Source: an uncultured Algibacter sp.
Lineage (GTDB): Bacteria > Bacteroidota > Bacteroidia > Flavobacteriales > Flavobacteriaceae
NCBI RefSeq assembly: GCF_947487605.1
Contig: NZ_CANKXK010000010.1
Location: forward strand, 62,001 to 126,000
Reading direction: 5' to 3'
Length of the DNA stretch: 64,000 nt
A program made the position numbers and the translations under genes. Below are positions 36,911 to 46,046 of this stretch, piece by piece (positions within the stretch are counted from its first letter, which is position 1; each line of letters starts with the position of its first letter). A model generated the notes under the pieces. It did no database searches and was not told the origin of the DNA. It saw nothing but the letters and a program-made list of their open reading frames with translations.

Positions 36911-38626
36911 ATGACTTCAAAAGATCTAATTGTCTTTTTTTTATATATCCTGGGGAATGTGGGTATAAGTGTTTACTTAGGTAGAAAGATAAAAAACTCT
37001 AACGATTATTTTGCTGCAGGAAATCAATCATCTTGGTGGTTGAGTGGATTGTCTGCTTTTATGACTATGTTTTCAGCAGGAACCTTTGTGGTTTGGGGTG
37101 GCATTGCATTTAAGGCAGGTTTTGTAGCTGTAAGTATTTCAATGTGTCTTGGTATTAGTGCACTATTTGTAGGCTATTATTTGGCAGGAAAATGGAGGAA
37201 ACTGGGAGTGTCTTCAGCAGCAGAATTTATTTCTTTGCGCTTTGGAAATTGGGCATTAAATGTTTACACCTGGTTTAATATTTTGTACCGTTTATTGGGT
37301 ATGGCAGTAGCATTGTATTCTTTGGCGGTAGTCTTACAGGCTATAATACCACTTAACTGGAATGCGATGTTTATTGAAAGCATAGGTATTTCAGCTGTAA
37401 ATACAATAATCATCTTTTGTGGTATTATCATTATTTTATATACCATTTTTGGAGGCTTATGGGCGGTTTTATTAACAGATGTATTGCAGTTTATTATTTT
37501 AATGGTTGCAGTAATAGCTGTTATTCCTTTAGCACTATCTAAAATGGGAGGTGTCTCAGCTTTTGTAGATAAAGTTCCAGACGATTTTTTCAACCCAGTT
37601 AACCAAGAATTTACATGGGTGTTTATGGCGGCATGGGTTGTTATTCATATGTTTAAAGTAGGAGGCGAGTGGGCTTTCGTACAACGTTTTATATGCGTAA
37701 CTACTAATAAGGAAGCACGAAAAGCAACCTATTTATTTGGGTTATTATATTTAATAAGTCCTGTTATTTGGATGCTACCTCCTATGATGTATCACGTAAT
37801 AGACCCATCAGCAGATTATGAGCAAGCTTATGTTTTGGCTTGTAAATATGCACTTCCAGAAGGTTTGCTTGGGCTTATGATAGCTTCAATGTTTGCAGCT
37901 ACAGTTAGTATGATAAATTCTGAATTAAATGTATATGCAGGCGTATTAACAAAAGATTTTTATAGTAGAATCTTTAAAAAAGCCAAAGAAAAAATATTGG
38001 TAAGGGTTGGTCGAATTTTAACATTAGTTTTAGGAGGATTAGTAACGTGGATTGCTATTTTAGTACCAAACATGGGTGGTGCAGAAGATATTATATTATC
38101 TATTACAGCATTAGTCGCTGGTATTACTGTTTTACCTGTTTTATGGGGTATGTTTTCGCCAAAAATTAGTGAAAAAGGCGTTTTTGCCGCCATTATTATA
38201 AGTGCTATATTTTTAGTCCTCATTAAATATGGCTATTTAAGTGATGATGGTTGGTTTAGGGGGAATGTCTCTGCTGATTTTTCAGAATGGCTTTCAACGT
38301 ATTACAGAACTATAGAGGCAGTAGCAGGTGTTCTTATTCCAGTTGTTGTTTTAACAGGGATTGAAATTTTAACCAAAACGGAGAGTCCTAAATTTATAAA
38401 AATCGATCAATCAAAAGAAGCCGATAAAATAATCGAACCATCGCTATTTCCTGGTAAAATTATGGCAATATCAATTGCTGTATTGGCTTGTATCGTTACC
38501 ATTTTAGCTGTTTTAGCTACAGCAGATGTCGCATTCCAATGGATTCTTGCTTTAATATTATTTGTGTTAAGCGGACTTATTTGGATGTCAATTAAAAGAA
38601 TAGAAAAGAAAAGAACTTTAATATAA
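36911..38626 (+). CDS. Sodium:solute (SSS) symporter
   Basis: A 571-aa inner-membrane SSS transporter. Seen: SNDYFAAGNQSSWWLSGLSA near the N-terminus, GTFVVWGGIAFKAG, KWRKLGVSSAAEFISLRFG, GGLWAVLLTDVLQF, and SMFAATVSMINSELNVYAG, with about 13-14 hydrophobic helices and a charged stretch before the last two. It is not closely similar to the symporter at 33967. It lies between the IclR regulator (42-base gap) and the FAD oxidoreductase (2-base gap) and presumably takes up a monosaccharide or derivative freed by locus 2, perhaps galactose or an oxidised sugar. The substrate is not readable. Confidence 0.88.
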   Translation: MTSKDLIVFFLYILGNVGISVYLGRKIKNSNDYFAAGNQSSWWLSGLSAFMTMFSAGTFVVWGGIAFKAGFVAVSISMCLGISALFVGYYLAGKWRKLGVSSAAEFISLRFGNWALNVYTWFNILYRLLGMAVALYSLAVVLQAIIPLNWNAMFIESIGISAVNTIIIFCGIIIILYTIFGGLWAVLLTDVLQFIILMVAVIAVIPLALSKMGGVSAFVDKVPDDFFNPVNQEFTWVFMAAWVVIHMFKVGGEWAFVQRFICVTTNKEARKATYLFGLLYLISPVIWMLPPMMYHVIDPSADYEQAYVLACKYALPEGLLGLMIASMFAATVSMINSELNVYAGVLTKDFYSRIFKKAKEKILVRVGRILTLVLGGLVTWIAILVPNMGGAEDIILSITALVAGITVLPVLWGMFSPKISEKGVFAAIIISAIFLVLIKYGYLSDDGWFRGNVSADFSEWLSTYYRTIEAVAGVLIPVVVLTGIEILTKTESPKFIKIDQSKEADKIIEPSLFPGKIMAISIAVLACIVTILAVLATADVAFQWILALILFVLSGLIWMSIKRIEKKRTLI

Positions 38627-38628
38627 TA

Positions 38629-40944
38629 ATGAAAAAAAGAGAAGAGAATTATCAGGTTGTTGTATGTGGAGGTGGAATGGCAGGTTATTCAGCTGCAGTG
38701 GCATCAGCACGTCAGGGTAAAAAAACGTGTTTAATACAAAATAGACCAGTATTTGGAGGGAATTGTTCTTCAGAAATTGGAGTTACCATCCATGGGGCTG
38801 CTGCGTTTCATGCTTATGCTAGAGAAACAGGTATTATTTCAGAATTAATGATTGAAGAAAGAGCTGTAAATCATGCTGAAATTTATGAAAACGGTTGGAT
38901 AAATAGTGTTTGGGATATGGTCATGTATGATCTAGCTGTTAAAGAAGAAAACCTTACATTTTATCTGAATACTGAAATGGTTGATGTTGAAATGTCTTCG
39001 GATAAAAAAAACATCAAAGCTGTCATTGCAAATATTCAAAATGCTGAAACAGAATTAACAGTTAATGGTGATGTATTTATTGATTGTACTGGAGATGGTG
39101 TTGTAGCAGATAGAGCAGGTTGCGAATGGCGTATGGGAAGTGAAGGAAAAGATGAGTTTAACGAAATTCATGCACCAGAAAAAGCAAGTGATGATGTGAT
39201 GGGGAACTCCATACATTTTAGAGCGAAAGATATGGGAAGACCTGTGCCTTATAAAGCACCTGATTGGGCTGTAAAACATGACGACCCTGCATATTTTTAC
39301 GAGCAAGGAAGAATTCCAAAAGAAAAAAGAGGTGGTTTTTGGTGGATTGAAATAGGCGTGCCTTTTCATACTATTTATGATAATGAAGATATTCGTCATG
39401 AATTAACCAGACATACATTGGGGATTTGGGATTGGATGAAAAACCACGACCCTATCATGAAAGAGCAAACCAAAAACTATGCTTTAGATTGGATTGGGCA
39501 AGTTCCAGGAAAGCGTGAAAGTCGTCGTATTATGGGGGAGTATTTAATTAATGAAAACGACATCCAAGATAAAACGGTTTTTAATGATGAAGTTGGTTTC
39601 GGTGGCTGGTTTATAGATTTACATACTCCAGGAGGTTTGTTGGCAGAACATGCTGAACAATCTGCAGCAACTGAAGGCGAAGAGTATAACACCTTTAATG
39701 AATATTTAGTACAATCGTATTGCGGACCTTATGGGTTTCCTTTACGTTCTCTAATAGCCAAAGATGTTGATAATTTAATGATGGCAGGTAGAAATATTAG
39801 TGCAACTCATGCTGCATTAGGAACATTACGTGTAATGGGAACTACCGCTACAATGGGAGAAGCAGTTGGAATAGCGGCTTCCATAGCGTTAGATAAAGGT
39901 AAAGGGGTTAAAGATGTTCCTAAAGATTTTATAGAAGAAGTACAGCAGGAATTATTAAAAGGAGGTTGTTTTTTACCAAACTCTAAAAATGAAGATGTAC
40001 TTGATTTAGCGCTAAAAGCAAATGTTACTGCTAGTAGTACAGATAAGTTATACGGTGCTGGACCAGAATCAAAAGGCGCGCATCATGGCTTGTCCATTTG
40101 GACAGACCAACCTCAATATCATGTTGAGGTTTTAGAAACTATAAAAGGACAAATCATTGCTATTGACGGTTCAAAAATAGAAACACTTTCGGTGTGTTTA
40201 TCAAATTTATCAAATGAAGATCAAGAGGTTGAAGCTTGGATTCATGCCATAGATCACCTTTGGGACTATAGAGTAAATCCAGATCAGCCTTTGGCTAAAA
40301 CGGTATTGAAAGTTCCAGTAGGCGAAAAGGTTTGGGTAGATTGGAATGTAAATTTAACACCAGATAGCGGACTTTCTAAAGACCAATACATCAGATTAGA
40401 TTTAGGAGTAAACAAAAATGTTGAGTGGAAAGAAGCAGGTTGTATTATTCCTGGGCATACAGCAATGTATCAAATAGGTGAAGAGAAAATGAGACGTTAT
40501 TACAACGGTAATACCTTAAGTTTCAAAATATCACCAGAACAAGATTGTTTCCACGCAAGCAATGTAATTAGTGGTGTTACACGCCCTTATCAATACACGA
40601 ATGTTTGGATGTCTGACATGAATTTACCATTAGATCAATGGGTTAAATTATCGTGGGACACTCCACAAGAAATTAACAGTATTCAATTAACATTTCCAGG
40701 GCATCTATTAAGAGAATATCATGCTTATGCACCGTTTTATAAAGACCCGCAATGTCCGAAAGACTATGAAATTTGGGCATTAGAAAATGGGGAATGGATA
40801 AAACTAGAAACCGTAGAAGGGAATTATCAACGTCAAAGAAATCATAAACTAACTAAAACATATCATGCCAATGAATTAAAAATTATTGTAAAAGCTACCA
40901 ACGGAGATACAAGAGCTTGTATCTACGAGATTAGAGTTTATTAG
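38629..40944 (+). CDS. FAD-dependent oxidoreductase with C-terminal carbohydrate-binding-like region
   Basis: A 771-aa protein without a signal peptide, therefore cytoplasmic. The N-terminus has the FAD-binding Rossmann motif VVCGGGMAGYSAA (residues 11-23), then RPVFGGNCSSEIG, DCTGDGVVADRAG and NLMMAGRNISATHAALGTLRVMGT, the pattern of FAD_oxidored (PF12831-type) proteins. Residues of about 440-771 form beta-rich domains; the last one (VWMSDMNLPLDQWVKLSW through ACIYEIRVY) resembles a discoidin-like fold. Such enzymes recur in polysaccharide loci but their reaction is mostly unknown. It starts two bases after the symporter stop, so transport and oxidation of the same compound is the natural reading. 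A hairpin follows at 40953-40991. Confidence 0.82.
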   Translation: MKKREENYQVVVCGGGMAGYSAAVASARQGKKTCLIQNRPVFGGNCSSEIGVTIHGAAAFHAYARETGIISELMIEERAVNHAEIYENGWINSVWDMVMYDLAVKEENLTFYLNTEMVDVEMSSDKKNIKAVIANIQNAETELTVNGDVFIDCTGDGVVADRAGCEWRMGSEGKDEFNEIHAPEKASDDVMGNSIHFRAKDMGRPVPYKAPDWAVKHDDPAYFYEQGRIPKEKRGGFWWIEIGVPFHTIYDNEDIRHELTRHTLGIWDWMKNHDPIMKEQTKNYALDWIGQVPGKRESRRIMGEYLINENDIQDKTVFNDEVGFGGWFIDLHTPGGLLAEHAEQSAATEGEEYNTFNEYLVQSYCGPYGFPLRSLIAKDVDNLMMAGRNISATHAALGTLRVMGTTATMGEAVGIAASIALDKGKGVKDVPKDFIEEVQQELLKGGCFLPNSKNEDVLDLALKANVTASSTDKLYGAGPESKGAHHGLSIWTDQPQYHVEVLETIKGQIIAIDGSKIETLSVCLSNLSNEDQEVEAWIHAIDHLWDYRVNPDQPLAKTVLKVPVGEKVWVDWNVNLTPDSGLSKDQYIRLDLGVNKNVEWKEAGCIIPGHTAMYQIGEEKMRRYYNGNTLSFKISPEQDCFHASNVISGVTRPYQYTNVWMSDMNLPLDQWVKLSWDTPQEINSIQLTFPGHLLREYHAYAPFYKDPQCPKDYEIWALENGEWIKLETVEGNYQRQRNHKLTKTYHANELKIIVKATNGDTRACIYEIRVY

Positions 40945-40952
40945 TAAAAAAA

Positions 40953-40991
40953 ACGAGGCTATCAAGGGTATGAGAGACCCTCAATAGCCGT
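40953..40991 (+). terminator. Long hairpin between oxidoreductase and SusC
   Basis: GGCTAT (40957-40962) and AGGGT (40965-40969) pair with ACCCT (40977-40981) and ATAGCC (40984-40989), with ACG/CGT closing the base and CA/CA as an internal bulge. No T tract follows. It can act as a terminator or an mRNA processing structure that separates the cytoplasmic genes from SusC/SusD. Confidence 0.6.
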
Positions 40992-41036
40992 AATAAATAA
41001 CTATCACTTAATTAATAATTATCAAACGACTAAACT

Positions 41037-44000
41037 ATGAAAAATTTTTTTAAGGCATCCTTTGTAAAAAAAGGAGCATTTAAAGTTTTGTTAATGATTT
41101 TTATGGGATATTCAATTGCAGGTTTTGCTATTGATGATTCTGTAAACTCAATTTCAAAATACAACATCCAAGAAAGAACCATTACTGGAGTTGTAACAGA
41201 TCAAGGAGGGATTCCCTTGCCAGGAGTTGCCATTGTAGTTAAAGGCACCTCAAAAGGCACCTCTACAGATTTTGATGGAAATTACACTATAAGTGTAAAT
41301 AAAAATGACACCTTAGTATTTAGTTACTTAGGGTTTATTACACAAGAGATTTTAGTAGGAACACAAACCAAATTAACTATTGTTTTACAAGAAGATGTAT
41401 CTCAACTTGATGAGGTGGTTGTAGTCGGATATGGTACTCAGAGTAAAAAAGATTTAACAGGTTCTGTATCCATTGTTGGAGGTGATGATCTTGTAGCTAG
41501 AAGTACTACTAATGTTTCTAATGCTTTACAAGGTCAAGTTGCTGGTGTTACGGTAACAAGAAGTAGTTCTGCTCCTGGTTCAGGAAATACCATTAGAATT
41601 CGTGGTATCTCTACACTTGTTGGAAGTAGTGATCCGTTGGTATTAGTTGATGATGTTCCTGTAGGGAGTATAAATGATGTGAATCCAGATCAAATAGAAT
41701 CTATGTCTATTTTAAAAGATGGTGCGTCTGCATCTATTTATGGATCTCGTGCAGCTGCAGGTGTTATTTTAATTACCACAAAGAAAGCCAAAACAGGTAA
41801 GTTTACGGCTTCGTATTCCGGGGAGTATGTAATTAATACGCCTACCCAAATTAGACGCCCAGTTGGTGTTATAAGGTATTTGGAAATGTTTAATGAACAG
41901 GTGTGGAATGATGCTGGAAATGATCCTGATGATCAATTTCCTCAATTTGATGAAGAATTTATAAACAATTACCTCGCCAATAATCAGATAGATCCAGATA
42001 ATTTTCCTAATACAAATTGGAGAGATTTAATTTTAAAGAAAAATTCTACAGGTAACCGTCATAGCATGACATTTTCTGCGGGATCTGAAAAAGTTAAAAC
42101 TGTGGCTAATTTTGGCTATGAGTCTCAAGACGCATTGTATGCAGGTCGGGAATGGAAAAGAATCACAGGGCGTATAAATAATAGTTTAAAGTTTACTGAT
42201 AAATTTGGTGCTGATTTTAATTTTGCTTTTAAATTAACGGATTCTGATACACCTGGAGTAGATCCAACAGTTCGTGCCATTGAGGGCGCTCCAATCTATG
42301 CTGCGGTTTGGGAAAATGGAAATGTTGCGGAAGGTAAAACAGGGGAGAATATTCATGCCAGATTGCATCATGGTGGATTTACTAAGAGTAGAGATCATTT
42401 ATTCTATGGGAAATTCGGACTACATTTTAAGCCCATAAGCTCCTTGAAGTTATCGGTTAATATAGCGCCTAAATATAATTTCACAAAATGGAAAGATTGG
42501 AATCAAGAAATTCCGTACTGGGCTTTTGATAATGCAGAGGAATTAGGTGCGCCTGAAGGTTATATTATTGGCCATGCAAGTTCAAATATTACCCTTCAGG
42601 AAAGACGAGATTCAGCCATTACCTTAACAACACAGTTTTTGGCTAATTTTGATGAAACTTTTGGAGACCATACCGTTAATGCTGTTGTTGGTTATGAAGA
42701 GTTTAAGTCTGAGGTAGAAAATTTTAGAGTAGATGGTAACAATTATCTTGATAATAATTTTCCGTTTATTAACCGGGCGCCAATTGGACAAATTTTTAAT
42801 AATGGAACAAGCTTTAAGGAATTGGCTTATCGATCCATGTTTTCTCGGGCCTCTTATGATTATAAGAAAAAATATTTAATACAAGGAAGTATAAGAAGAG
42901 ATGGTTCTTCTCGTTTTGGATCTGATTATCGTTATGGTAATTTCCCGTCAGTTTCTGCTGGTTGGGTAATTTCTAAAGAAAACTTTATGAAGCCGTTTAG
43001 TAAGACCATTTCATTTTTAAAGTTTAGAGCATCTTATGGAGAATTAGGAAATGATAGATTGGGTAGTAATTATTTATATCAGGCTAACATTCAACTTTCA
43101 GATGTGTTGTTTACCAACGGTAATGATATCGAATCACTGCGTTCAGGAGGTCAAGTTAATTTAGCCATACCAGATATTACTTGGGAAACCACCAAATCAA
43201 CCAACTTTGCTATAGACCTAAACATGTTTAATGATAAATTATCATTAACAGGAGAGTATTTCGAAAAGAAAACAGAAAATATGTTACTAGGCAGAAGTCT
43301 TCTTAGATATTTTGGATATCCAGATCCAGATGATAATGTAGGTGAGATGACTAACACGGGTTGGGAAGCATCAGCAACTTGGAGAGATAATATTGGAGAG
43401 TTTAATTATTCTATTACTGCTAATATGTTTGATTCTAAATCAAATATTGATTTTATAGATGGAAAGGAAATCTTTCCTAATAATACTAATTTCATCCAAA
43501 CTGAAGGGCAAGAGTTTAATACCTTCTTTGGCTTGCAGTCTGATGGTATTTTCCAAACTCAAGAAGACGTAGATAATTCTCCTGTTCTAAACAATAGAGT
43601 TGGCCCAGGAGATGTAAAATACAAAGATATTAGTGGGCCAGATGGTGTTCCAGATGGTATTATTAGTGATGAAGATAGAACCTTTTTAGGCGGTGCCTTA
43701 CCAAGATATCAGTATGGCGGAACCATTACTATGGGCTATAAAGGATTTGATTTTGGACTAACATTTCAAGGAGTAGGTAAAGACTTATCAAATATTGGTT
43801 CTGCTTATATTAGGCCTTTTAAAGAATCATTTTTGTCTCCACCAGCTCTATATGATGGTAATTATTGGAGTGCCTATAATACGCCTGAGCAAAACTTGGT
43901 TGCCAAATATCCTAAATTATCTGAGACATCAGCGGGTAATAATTACCGTTTTTCAGATTTTTATTTAAAAGATGCATCTTATTTGAGAATAAAAAATATT

Positions 44001-44186
44001 ACGCTAGGGTACACATTACCGTCTGAGGTGTTTACAAACACGGGTATTTCAAGAATTAGAATATATGTTTCTGGAAATGATTTGTTCACTTTTGATAATT
44101 TACCAGATGGTATAGATCCAGAACAAGGAGGAGGAGATTATTTAATAACAAAATCTTATATAGTCGGTTTAAAACTTAATTTTTAA
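41037..44186 (+). CDS. SusC-type TonB-dependent glycan transporter
   Basis: A 1049-aa outer-membrane receptor. Seen: a long N-terminal signal (VLLMIFMGYSIAGFA), a carboxypeptidase-D-regulatory-like domain (TITGVVTDQGGIPLPGVAIV), the SusC signature DEVVVVGYGTQSKKDLTGSV, plug motifs (ALQGQVAGV, LVLVDDVP, GASASIYGSRAAAGV) and a barrel ending in aromatic SYIVGLKLNF. SusD follows 11 bases later. It is not closely similar to the SusC at 13489, so it should import a different oligosaccharide. No AraR-type operator is upstream; the preceding intergenic stretch contains only the hairpin. Confidence 0.96.
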   Translation: MKNFFKASFVKKGAFKVLLMIFMGYSIAGFAIDDSVNSISKYNIQERTITGVVTDQGGIPLPGVAIVVKGTSKGTSTDFDGNYTISVNKNDTLVFSYLGFITQEILVGTQTKLTIVLQEDVSQLDEVVVVGYGTQSKKDLTGSVSIVGGDDLVARSTTNVSNALQGQVAGVTVTRSSSAPGSGNTIRIRGISTLVGSSDPLVLVDDVPVGSINDVNPDQIESMSILKDGASASIYGSRAAAGVILITTKKAKTGKFTASYSGEYVINTPTQIRRPVGVIRYLEMFNEQVWNDAGNDPDDQFPQFDEEFINNYLANNQIDPDNFPNTNWRDLILKKNSTGNRHSMTFSAGSEKVKTVANFGYESQDALYAGREWKRITGRINNSLKFTDKFGADFNFAFKLTDSDTPGVDPTVRAIEGAPIYAAVWENGNVAEGKTGENIHARLHHGGFTKSRDHLFYGKFGLHFKPISSLKLSVNIAPKYNFTKWKDWNQEIPYWAFDNAEELGAPEGYIIGHASSNITLQERRDSAITLTTQFLANFDETFGDHTVNAVVGYEEFKSEVENFRVDGNNYLDNNFPFINRAPIGQIFNNGTSFKELAYRSMFSRASYDYKKKYLIQGSIRRDGSSRFGSDYRYGNFPSVSAGWVISKENFMKPFSKTISFLKFRASYGELGNDRLGSNYLYQANIQLSDVLFTNGNDIESLRSGGQVNLAIPDITWETTKSTNFAIDLNMFNDKLSLTGEYFEKKTENMLLGRSLLRYFGYPDPDDNVGEMTNTGWEASATWRDNIGEFNYSITANMFDSKSNIDFIDGKEIFPNNTNFIQTEGQEFNTFFGLQSDGIFQTQEDVDNSPVLNNRVGPGDVKYKDISGPDGVPDGIISDEDRTFLGGALPRYQYGGTITMGYKGFDFGLTFQGVGKDLSNIGSAYIRPFKESFLSPPALYDGNYWSAYNTPEQNLVAKYPKLSETSAGNNYRFSDFYLKDASYLRIKNITLGYTLPSEVFTNTGISRIRIYVSGNDLFTFDNLPDGIDPEQGGGDYLITKSYIVGLKLNF

Positions 44187-44197
44187 AAAAAAAAACG

Positions 44198-45943
44198 ATG
44201 AAAAAATATTTAAATAAATGGAAAGTAGCATTTGTGGTTGCATTGAGCTTATTTTCTTGTAACGAGCTGGATTTGGTTCAAGTAGATAATCCAAGCACTT
44301 CAAGTTATTTTGCAACTAGAGGCCAATTTAGAGAAGCCCTAAATGAAGGATATAGACCGGTATGGTGGAAATTTGATAAATCTCAAAACGGAATAGATGA
44401 TGATTTTATTCGTCGTGCGTTTCTTGACGCCGTAAAAGCGGGAACCATTGATTCTGAAAATGGCCGTGCCTTGACCAACTGGACGGATGTTTACAAAATT
44501 ATAACACGAATGTTAGTTGTGGTTGATAGAATAGAAGCTGACGAATCCATATTGGGTGATACGGATAAGGCGGCGTTTAGAGGTGAAGCTTACTTTTTTT
44601 TAGGCGCATTTTGGTCATACTTAATTAACCATTATGGCGATGTGCCCTTTTTTGAAGAATCTTTAACTATTGATGAAAGTTTTGTACTTAGTAGGACAAG
44701 CAAAGCAGAAATTTTGCCAAGAATTTATGAATATTTTGATATTGCTATTGAAGGACTACCTCCAAATCAAGATATTGCTGATTTTGTGAACAAAGGAACA
44801 GCCTATGCGTTTAAAGCAAGAGCTGCGTTACTTCAAAACGATTATGCAACAGCGGCTACAGCTGCAAAAGGTTGTATGGACTTAGGAGTATATGATTTGC
44901 ACGCTAATTTCGCTGATCTTTTTAAATCGTCAACAGTAAACTCTGACGAAATTATTTTTCAATTACCTAATAGTGTTGATTTTGATCAATTTAATGGTAA
45001 TACCAAAGATTTTATTCCGAGAAATTTTGGAGGATTTTGTGCTAGAAACCCAAGTTGGGAATTGTTAGCTACTTTTGAGTGTACTGATGGGTTGCCAATT
45101 GATGAATCACCATTGTTTGATCCTCAAAATCCATTTAAAAATAGAGACCCACGTTGTGCCATGACTATTGTACCATTTGGATCTCTTGAAGATGGAGACG
45201 GATTAGGACCCGATGCTGGTTCAAATTTCAATGGTATTGAGTATACTCCACACCCATTACGCAGAGAAGTTCTTGATTATTCTACAGGAAATATGAGAGT
45301 TAATAACGACACGAGATCTAGACAAAATTTTGCGTCTTTTAATGGGTTGGCTTGGAAAAAAGGTATTGATGAAGACTGGGTTGATGATCTTGCTGAAGAT
45401 AGTAATGATATCTGGATGCGCTATGCTGAAGTACTTCTAACATATGCAGAAGCGAAAATTGAACTAAACCAAATTGATGCTTCGGTATTAAAAGCAATTA
45501 ATGATGTTAAAGAAAGAGCATATAGAGGAACTGGAAAATCAGCACCGCTGGTAACATCAACAAATCAAGCTGAGTTAAGATTGAAAGTTAGAAATGAAAG
45601 ACGTATGGAGTTTGCAAATGAAGGCATTCGTTATATGGATTTAATTCGTTGGAGATTTGCTGAAAAAGTATTTGCCACAGGGATTATTGGTCAGTTAAAC
45701 GTAACTAGATCTGCAAATCCAGGAGGGCCATTAATGGATAATTTGGTTAACCCAGGGCTTTATTTTTGGGGACAGACTCCAGAAATTGATGAAGATGGAT
45801 TACCTGATTTTTCAGGTCTATTGGAAAATGATTTTTGTAGAATCTTAGCGGATACAGAGTTTCCAGAGAAACAATACTTATGGCCTATACCTAGTGCCGA
45901 AAGGGAAAAGAATGATAATTTGTCACAAAATGAGGGTTACTAA
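44198..45943 (+). CDS. SusD/RagB glycan-binding lipoprotein
   Basis: A 581-aa surface lipoprotein (VVALSLFSCNELDLVQV). Typical features: a region of paired helices with FRGEAYFFLGAFWSYLINHYGDVPF, AYAFKARAALLQNDYATAATAA, WMRYAEVLLTYAEAKIELNQ, RNERRMEFANEGIRYMDLIRW and the closing YLWPIPSAER. It partners the SusC 11 bases upstream in binding and importing the locus 2 glycan. A terminator at 45957-45994 follows, so the sulfatases downstream may be read at a lower level. Confidence 0.96.
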   Translation: MKKYLNKWKVAFVVALSLFSCNELDLVQVDNPSTSSYFATRGQFREALNEGYRPVWWKFDKSQNGIDDDFIRRAFLDAVKAGTIDSENGRALTNWTDVYKIITRMLVVVDRIEADESILGDTDKAAFRGEAYFFLGAFWSYLINHYGDVPFFEESLTIDESFVLSRTSKAEILPRIYEYFDIAIEGLPPNQDIADFVNKGTAYAFKARAALLQNDYATAATAAKGCMDLGVYDLHANFADLFKSSTVNSDEIIFQLPNSVDFDQFNGNTKDFIPRNFGGFCARNPSWELLATFECTDGLPIDESPLFDPQNPFKNRDPRCAMTIVPFGSLEDGDGLGPDAGSNFNGIEYTPHPLRREVLDYSTGNMRVNNDTRSRQNFASFNGLAWKKGIDEDWVDDLAEDSNDIWMRYAEVLLTYAEAKIELNQIDASVLKAINDVKERAYRGTGKSAPLVTSTNQAELRLKVRNERRMEFANEGIRYMDLIRWRFAEKVFATGIIGQLNVTRSANPGGPLMDNLVNPGLYFWGQTPEIDEDGLPDFSGLLENDFCRILADTEFPEKQYLWPIPSAEREKNDNLSQNEGY

Positions 45944-45956
45944 ATAGTAAAGTAAT

Positions 45957-45994
45957 ACCCTTCCTCGAATAAGCACTATTTGAGGAAGGGTTTA
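45957..45994 (+). terminator. Intrinsic terminator after SusD
   Basis: A perfect 10-bp stem, ACCCTTCCTC (45957-45966) with 45982-45991, enclosing a 15-base loop and followed by TTATTAT. It lies 13 bases after the SusD stop. As in locus 1, a terminator separates SusC/SusD from the enzyme genes. Confidence 0.8.
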
Positions 45995-46046
45995 TTATCT
46001 CATATTATAAGAGATATGTAATTCAAGGTATGTTCTAAACACTTAA

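Noticed and set aside
38629-40944. FAD oxidoreductase as a fumarate reductase or tRNA-modifying protein
   Set aside because: Sequence blocks match the FAD_oxidored type found in glycan loci; no flavocytochrome heme motifs or GidA-type features were visible.
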